Source: Morinoia aosen (lineage: Eukaryota; Arthropoda; Malacostraca; Amphipoda; Talitridae). Taken from it: a DNA stretch of 64,000 nucleotides. The stretch's first letter is position 1, and each line of letters opens with the position of its first letter. The DNA is taken from contig CM059574.1 of the NCBI GenBank assembly GCA_030386875.1, forward strand, positions 3,479,934 through 3,543,933, in the 5' to 3' direction. Both the position numbers and the translations under genes were made by a program. The notes under the pieces were generated by a model. The model ran no database searches. It had not been told where the DNA came from and was given only the letters and a program-made list of their open reading frames with translations. This document shows positions 57,445-64,000 of this stretch, in pieces.

Positions 57445-57624
57445 TCAACCTAAAAAATTAATAACGCTGGTAATATTTGACTAAGCGGAGCAATGGCGGG
57501 GGTTCCTCTCATCTTCAGCGAAAAATGTATATGCAAACACTAAAAAAGTTTGTCTGCCCATCTTGCTACGAGTCCAAAGACAGAGCAACGGAATCGGGCA
57601 AGCTAACGAGCGTGTCCGCCAGAG
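57430..57624 (+). repeat. 3' LTR of BEL element B, truncated
   Basis: Matches 48777-48967, then stops after CCGCCAGAGG at 57624, where CATGGTAGACGAAACAAGGT begins. The rest of the LTR is not found before the end of the window. Confidence 0.78.
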
Positions 57625-58120
57625 GCATGGTAGACGAAACAAGGTAGCTGCAAACCAGTCTTTTATGAAATCGAGTCTCACCCCAGTGACGTCAAGGCAT
57701 CCGACCAATAGCAGCGCTTAAATTGCATCTGGCAACATTGCTAACCCGAAATCTGGCATCACTGTTAGCGTTACGCGTACGACAATGTTTCATTTCTGTT
57801 CTAATGAAGTGTTAACGAGTCGAGTGAATCGCAATGTCGGCGCCTCAAGTTAAATTTTTAAAAAAGTGTTCCTTTATTTGGTGTCGGAATAATTCTAAAA
57901 ATCGACCCAAGATATTTCAAAGGTCTGGTTTCAATTTTAAAGAATTGATTTTGCCCAGTGGAAAGGCTTAGTTAAATAATCTCAAGTCGAACTTATGTAA
58001 GTTATGTTTGCTGGCAGCCATTTCAAAAAGACCGACTTCCGAAGAATCCCCTCTGCATTTAAAGACGCACATTTCATTGGAAAGAGGTGTTGTGCTGTTG
58101 TTTTATGATCAAAGGAGTTT
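57625..58120 (+). pseudogene. P-like element 5' end with decayed THAP exon
   Basis: The terminus CATGGTAGACGAAACAAGGT resembles P-element ends in layout (CATG...AA.AAGGT). Its leader ('CAGTCTTTTATGAAATCGAG', 'GTGACGTCAAGGCATCCGAC') is related to that at 35023-35090. ATG at 57834 opens MSAPQVKFLKKCSFIWCRNN, a THAP start like the one at 35199. The frame stops at 57968. The distal part of the domain is readable only in other frames ('HFKKTDFRRIPSAFKDAHF'). The later exons are not clear. Confidence 0.68.
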
Positions 58121-59183
58121 GGAACTGGAAGGTAAGAAATTGAATTTTGAATATTATTCGAAACTAATTTAAAAATAATGGCTTATAACTGATTATTGCA
58201 TTTGATGAAGCGGCATTCTCTTGACCAAATCTTTGCCACCAGATACAGTAGTACAGTTCAAATTTGATATGCTAATTCCATTCATAAATGCCGTTGAATT
58301 GCGTGAAATTTAAATTTTAAAGGAAATGAGTAAATAGGAATAGGATGTGCTACAATTAAATGCTGATTAATGACATACTGTTCATGAGTTTTTCATTCCA
58401 GAAAGGTAACCTAAAATCCTATATCTTGTGGTAGGGTGCTATCAGATTTCATAGTATTTGAATTTCTGTGTGTGAATTAATCTGGAAGTAGGATGTGCTG
58501 TCAAATTTTACAAGGTTTGTATTAAAAAAATTTCAATGGCATTTTAAAAATTTTGATCTATGCATTATATTGAAATTAGCAAGTAAGCTTAGAACCTACA
58601 ATGCTCAGACATGAAAGCTAGTTTGGACTGCCACATAGTAAAACTTGTTTACTGTATGTTAGATGCAACTTTAGAATAGCTCCTATTTTTCTTGTGTAGC
58701 CAATCTTATCTGAAATTTTCAGATTAACTTGTAATAACTTTCTACCTTATAGCTAAATGTCTAGTGTTTACAAGCAAGATGCAAAATCTTGTCTATGATT
58801 TTCTATTGTAAGTGCTACTTTTTATGGCAATTACCTTCTTGAAACTGACGCTGTTCTAAGCATATTTAGAAATGCATTTTTTAAGGTACCTGACTTCTTT
58901 TAGGCTTACCATTCATCGTGTTCCATTTGCTGCTAAATAATTTCTTTATATAAGGTGCAAAATTCTTGCTGTTGATCATAGGTTTATTGTGAGTGCTTCA
59001 AAAATCTTATCTGAAGCTACAAAGCCATATTTAATTTAAAGAAGCAGATTTTTCTGTTTTTGTTTATGGTTCTGTTTATATCTTAGGCTCCTTTTCTCTG
59101 TTTCTTAGTAGGAAACAGAAAACATCTGTGCAAAAATGAAATTGAGGACATATCTTCATTTAATTTTTTATGGGTAAATGTTA
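58121..59183. other. Unassigned AT-rich sequence, possibly intron of the P-like element
   Basis: No frame or motif recognised. Confidence 0.4.
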
Positions 59184-59560
59184 AGGAGAGGACCATAATC
59201 GATTTTCCACTTTTCGGTGTCTAAACGTAGTTAATTAGATCTAAATAAACTATTTTTCATCTACGCCCTTTCCGTCGCGAATGAGTATTTAACAAGTTAT
59301 AGCAGGAAATTACTGACCGCAGCTCTAGTGCTTGATGGGGAAAGAAATTGTTCGGACGCGAAGACTACAATGGACTCTTCCTTTTGACGCACTCAAATGA
59401 TCAAGCGCATTCCAGCCATCAAAGATGAAAATTAACATTCCGCTATAACTCATTAAATGCTCATTTGCATCAGAAAGGGCATGGTAGAAAAATTGTTCAT
59501 TTTGATCTAATTAACTATGTTTAGCAGCAAAAATTGAAGAATTGATTATGGTCCTCTCCT
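59184..59560. repeat. Foldback MITE, about 377 bp
   Basis: Ends AGGAGAGGACCATAATCGAT and ATTGATTATGGTCCTCTCCT form the inverted repeat. The two halves continue to mirror each other (AACGTAGTTAATTAGATC against GATCTAATTAACTATG). Blocks are shared with 19850-20350 of the larger foldback repeat, so they belong to one family. No clear target duplication. Confidence 0.75.
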
Positions 59561-59735
59561 TTACAAATACCTTTTTATGTCATATAAAATTGATGCTTGT
59601 GTGTTTTAAACTTTTTCTTTTGTAGTTTAAATTAGTCGATTTTAGTTGTATTTGTTAAATATCATGAACAAATCTACTTATATCATACACAACATTAACT
59701 GTTGAAGAAAAATTGTGAAAACTAGCTTGAGTGTA

Positions 59736-60881
59736 TTAAGGGGGTCCTCCGGAAAAAAAAATTTTTTGATCCGATTGGTCTGAAATTTGGTCAGTATATG
59801 TAGTTTTGCAAGACAAACATTTGAACTCATGAAATTTTTTGATTTAGGCCTTAATTTTTCCGCAAAATTTGAAATATCAGTTTTTTGGGTCATTTTTATA
59901 CCTATTTCAAAAGAAAAGAAGTCATTGAGTTTGTATGCTAGAACAAATTCAAAGACAGTTTTGGAATCCTGGGAACATTTCTAACAAAGATATATTCAGG
60001 TATTTTGCATTTTTTTTATTTTTTTTTGTACACAAAAATTTACCAATATATCAGAAAAACCGAAATTTTAGGATTTGAACTATTATTAAAAAAATCAAAC
60101 TGTAAAAATGGAAAAAGTGGGAATATAACTTTGTTAGAAATGTTCCAAGGATTCCAAAACTGTCTTTGTTTTCTTCCTAGCATAAAAACTCAATGACTTC
60201 TACTCTTTTGAATTTTGAGAATAAGTGACTTGACAGTATAGGCCAAAAACTAAATTTTTGGTTTTAGTGTGATATAATGGAAAATTTATGTAATTGAATG
60301 CTGTTTTCATTTTTATTTTGATAATCTCTATGCATAACATCATATTCACACTGTGAATTGTAATTTCCAAAAAAGAAAAAATTTAATAAATTTTTACTTG
60401 TTTCATAAAAATTATGAAATTTTTTATTTCAGTTAGATTCTTATGAAATTTGACTATTATATGTAACTTTTGAAAAGAAACACAATTTCCTCTATACATT
60501 TTCTTTGATTCAGGTCTTAGTTTTTGAAAAAATTCGACATATTGGTTTTTAGTCCACTGGTATGATATTTCAAAAGAATAGAACTCATTGAGTTTTTATG
60601 CTAGAACAAAAACAAAGACAGTTTTAGAATTCTTGGAACATATCTAACAAAAGTACATTTGCAAATTTTCCATTTCTTCTTTTGTTTTCTTTTTATATGG
60701 GGTCAAAATGGACTCGAAAATTTAAGATTTTGGTCTCCTTACCCCTCCCCTGGGGGGGATCTATTGTCCGTAGAGCCATAAAATTTTAGGACCGAATAGT
60801 CCACCACCTAAGGGTTCTTTTTCAACAATAAAATGAAAAATGACCATCGGAGAGAAAAGGGCCCCCGGAGGACCCCCTTAA
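59736..60881. mobile_element. TTAA-flanked non-autonomous element with perfect 13-bp inverted termini
   Basis: Left end TTAAGGGGGTCCTCCGG and right end CCGGAGGACCCCCTTAA. The 1.15-kb AT-rich body has internal repeats ('ACAAAGACAGTTTTGGAAT' near 59950, inverted near 60160, direct near 60615). It codes for nothing. It parallels 24581-26048: TTAA site, terminus starting with a G run, similar size. Confidence 0.78.
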
Positions 60882-61318
60882 TTAACTTATTTGGTTGTAC
60901 CTGAAGCTATGTATGTCACACTTTCCGGTCTATTACCCCATTATAGTGTAATTTTCTCTTTTTCCCCTTATTTTTTCACCAATGATTTTTCTCTGGCTTT
61001 TTCCTTCCCTTTTCTCCCAGTGCGACTGATATTTTTAAAGTTTGTATTACACTCTAGTGTGTCATTGTCTCCATTTCCTTATGTGTGCATTTTAATACTG
61101 CTTTATATTCAGTGTTTTCTCTCTGTATAACTGACCCTATTTATTAAATACTCCCAGCTGCACCTCAATTTATTATATTAACTCTGCCTTTTGTTTTCTC
61201 CAACATATTTTAATCTGTACCCTCACTAATCCAACTGAAATGCATGCTTATTGAGCCAAATCTAATTCAGGAACTGTTGATGTGACAAGTTCACTAATAT
61301 TTATTTTTGCCTTCCAGG

Positions 61319-61553
61319 TACATGAAGAAAGTGAAATAATTCCACCCATCATTGAAATGGATGAAGGGGCGCAAAAGGCTGTCGTGGTATTCAACGGACC
61401 CAGCGATATTGGAGGAATTTTGGCTTCAGTGAAAGTGGAAGATGCTGCCACTTATATCTCCGGTTACATTGCCATGAATACAGACGTGTATCAGCAACAG
61501 CTGAAGAAAAAACATCTTTGTCTGACTATACTATATGTTCCATTCTTAGTGTA
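61319..61553 (+). pseudogene. Possible terminal exon of a P/THAP-type transposase
   Basis: A good acceptor (TTGCCTTCCAG, 61308-61318) precedes an open frame that reads VHEESEIIPPIIEMDEGAQK, then 'DAATYISGYIAMN', and ends with a TAA at 61552. 'YISGYIA' resembles the 'Y.AGYVA' motif near the C-terminus of P/THAP9-type transposases. The location downstream of a P-like terminus fits, but the match is short. It could also be an exon of an unrelated gene. Confidence 0.3.
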
Positions 61554-62394
61554 AAATATTTCAATTTCCTTCTGTTTGGGTCTTTTAAAAAGTATCTCCA
61601 ATCTGATGATCAGTACAAGAGACTGAAATTTTGCAGTAAATTTTTCTTAAATGCTATTCCTTGTTGTGAGAGGGTTTTCCTCTATCTTTTCAATAAAATT
61701 AGTCACTCACCAGGCTTCTGCAAAAGTGTTAGTGAATTATTTCATAAGAACTGACCTAAATCTCTCACCTGCGGTTCTTAAATAATAATGTACTTAATCT
61801 AGTTTTTCTTCAGATGTAGAACATTAGTCAGTCAGAGCTTACAATAGACCTCTGCAGTGTACATGTTTTACAGCAGGTAAACTTGATAAAATGGTGCGCA
61901 AGGGATTCCACTGCACATTTCTCCTGACCCTTTGTCAACATGGTGCTCTAAAGTAAAATATGATAAATTGTGTCAGATCAAATTATTCAGTTAATTTTAA
62001 ATGGTTTCTTGAGCTGCTACTTGAAAGCACTTGTGTGTGCAAAATCATTTTATGCCATGTGTCCCAGTATTTCGTTTGAAATAAGTTAGGGTGAATTACT
62101 GTTTCCTTCTTCAAAACCTATAACTTCATGTTGCTGCTGCTGTACAGCAGAACTTCATACATTCCGATTAAATATAAGAAAGCTTAATTTTGGTCTTTGT
62201 GTCACTCACTCTACTCAGCTGTTTGATAAACTAAAAGCAAAAAATGATAGTGATGGGGTTGTGAGGTGGTCTATGGTACCGAACTAGTGATAAAATTTTT
62301 TTATTGGTCTGTTCATAATTTAAGGCTGTGAACTACTATGTGGTACAATATTGTCTATTGCATAACACAATAACAGACGGTAGTGCAAGGTTAA
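61554..62394. other. Unassigned sequence
   Basis: AT-rich, with an open 78-aa frame (61518-61754) of no recognised family. No element ends seen. Confidence 0.4.
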
Positions 62395-62756
62395 CTCCCC
62401 TCAGGGGGATACAACTATTGTATCTATGGGAATTAGCGCTCCCAGGGGAACCATGTGAGGGCCCGAGCTAAAGGTTAGGTAGGTTTTTTTTGTTGTAATA
62501 AAATAGGTTTTTGTTTTGTTACGGACCATCTTTTTTCGGTTCACTGCTGTCCTGTTTTTCAGCACCTACTACTTTCTTCTTCAACTTTTTTCTTGTTTCA
62601 TGAACTTCTTTCCTAGCTTACTGTTTCTGTGCACCTTGTGCATAGATTCCGCGTTCCCTCAACTCCATACTAAATGGTACCTTCCTCTTTCCTCTCTTGG
62701 AACATCTTTGTCGTGGTTAAGGGAGGCTAAAACTTTCTTATATAATAATAATAATA
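62395..62756 (+). repeat. Dispersed SINE-like repeat with (TAA)n tail
   Basis: Starts near 'CTCCCCTCAGGGGGATACAA', includes 'GTATCTATGGGAATTAGC' and 'GTTCACTGCTGTCCTGTTTT', and ends in (ATA)n. Related copies: 63195-63511, 4050-4232 (3' part only), 42950-43210 with its mirror at 30640-30920, and 41350-41500 (5' part). Confidence 0.65.
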
Positions 62757-63194
62757 ATGCAAGGTTAATTTGTTGGTTCGGCCGAGTGCATTGTTAGATT
62801 AAAGCGTTATAAATTAGCATTCCTTGGTATTTAAGTGCCATACCAATTTGTAATCCTTGTTTTTTTTTCTCGTAATTGGAACTCGGCAGAAAAAGTTACT
62901 TGTAACTTACTCGTGGAAGCCTTTACAATCCTATGATAAATTCGCTGTTTTGGTTTCAAAATGAATTCTGTGAAAAGCTTTAGACTGGCTTTGAAAATAC
63001 TCTCGTAGCTTGAGTTATGCTCACCTCGCCAGTTTTGACATTCTGAAGTTTATGCTAGAATAGACTTCCCAGCAGCCTGTACTGAATTTATGTTCTCTTT
63101 GAAAAGTTACCTGTAGCACAATAATGTTTTGTTATTGATCAATGCTCTTCTCTTCTGAACGTCCCTCTGGTTTCACTTCTGCTTATTGATAATC

Positions 63195-63511
63195 GTAGGG
63201 GAAAAATGTGAAGGCCCGAGCTTAGAGTTAGGTAGGCCTTCTTTTTGTTGAAATGAAAGTTTTTTTGTTATGTTTAAGGACCACCTTTTTTCGGTTCACT
63301 GCTGTCCTGTTTTTCAGCACCTCTGACTTTCTTCTTCAACTTTTATCTTGTTTCATGAACTTCTTTCTCATCTTACTGTTTCTATGCCCCTTCAGCATAG
63401 ATTCCTCATTTTCTTATCTCCATACTAAATGGCGCCTTCCTCCTTCCTCTCTTCGATACGCTCTATTTTTGTAGCGGTTAGGGAGGCTGAAACTAACTTA
63501 TAATCTAATCT
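63195..63511 (+). repeat. Dispersed SINE-like repeat, second copy in tandem orientation
   Basis: 'AGGCCCGAGCTTAGAGTTAG' and 'GGTTCACTGCTGTCCTGTTT' match the previous copy 700 bp upstream, at perhaps 85% identity. It ends 'GTTAGGGAGGCTGAAACTAA'. Confidence 0.65.
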
Positions 63512-64000
63512 ATTGATAATTAATCGTACGATTGTTTGTGAAGAATATGATACGGTTATGAACAATTAATTTCGAGCATATTCCCATAGTTGGTATAAAA
63601 TAGGTCATAGGCTTCAGAATTGCAGGTAGTTAGAAGAATTCGCATACAAAGAGTAATTTTAATCCTAACTGATCATTCTATCGTTTGTCTTTATAGTATA
63701 TTATGCTTTTTTTCCTTTTAGAATTAAAAATATTCATTCTACTTTTGTATTTCCTTACTTACCGGTGCGCAGAGCACTGATACTGATGTTTGAAGATGCC
63801 TTAATGTATTGAGAGTGCTTCCATTTTTGCGCTCTGTGATGTTTTCTAAGTCATTATTTACTGCTAGTTCTTTCATAGATTTGAATTCAGTTTTATGTTG
63901 TCTTGTGTGTACATTTTAGAACTTACCAGCCTGGAAATGTTGAAACGAGCCTTGAGCGATGGTGTTCTAATTATTGTCTTTGATAGGAAAATAGTTTATA
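63512..64000. other. Unassigned sequence to the window end
   Basis: No feature recognised. Confidence 0.5.

Larger units (their letters stand above)
48777..57624 (+). mobile_element. BEL/Pao LTR retrotransposon B, with a hAT insertion in its 5' LTR
   Basis: Two direct repeats starting ATTCGATCC (48777 and 57430) and sharing 'TAATAACGCTGGTAATATTT' and 'GCAACGGAATCGGGCAAGCT' mark the LTRs. Between them lie gag, protease, RT, RNase H and integrase of a BEL/Pao element (52066-57444). The 5' LTR is split by a hAT element at 48968, and the 3' LTR is cut at 57625 by a P-like element. It differs in sequence from BEL element A. Confidence 0.85.

Overview
This window is a repeat-dense piece of an animal nuclear genome, most likely an arthropod. 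The evidence is spliceosomal exons of a prefoldin subunit 3 (VBP1) gene copy and a typical invertebrate transposon load: BEL/Pao, mag-type Gypsy, a DD41D mariner, hAT, P/THAP-type elements, a tRNA-derived SINE and TTAA-flanked elements. I see no intact host gene, no prokaryotic feature, no CRISPR array and no functional RNA gene.

Layout. 1-12311 is a three-level nest. A LINE with RNase H is interrupted by a BEL/Pao element whose 3' LTR starts at 2613. That LTR is itself split by a young mag-type Gypsy element on the minus strand (4393-9122, 5-bp target duplication GTGTC, LTRs about 99% alike). 12766-20577 is a foldback-type repeat split by a complete Ty3/Gypsy element (13133-19695, 984-bp LTRs, target duplication CTGTT). 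The pol of that element has the integrase BEFORE reverse transcriptase, the order typical of Ty1/copia and of the rare Gmr1-like Gypsy group. Its LTRs carry four tandem stem-loop modules with a compensatory base-pair change. 20578-27417 holds non-autonomous repeats: a 56-bp tandem array, a 1.47-kb TTAA-flanked element and a hAT-like palindromic cluster.

27418-46160 is a very large inverted duplication: left arm 27418-34927, spacer of about 1.9 kb, right arm 36820-46160. Each arm carries a multi-exon, 5'-truncated VBP1 pseudogene. The two copies share a frameshift and a stop codon and also have private lesions. The arms differ by later insertions: a SINE in the left arm, and a 2.1-kb solo BEL LTR with target duplication TAGGG in the right. 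The spacer begins with two head-to-head P-like termini and a THAP exon, which suggests aberrant P-type transposition as a cause. A third partial copy of the duplicated unit lies at 46160-46740 and is cut by a DD41D mariner.

48777-57624 is a second BEL/Pao element. Its 5' LTR is split by a decayed hAT element, and its gag-pol is broken by a few stops and frameshifts. Its 3' LTR is cut at 57625 by a second P/THAP-like element. Inside or beside that element sit a foldback MITE, a TTAA-flanked element and dispersed repeats up to the window end. All coding elements here are damaged, so the window reads as a fossil record of insertions whose order can be reconstructed from the nesting.
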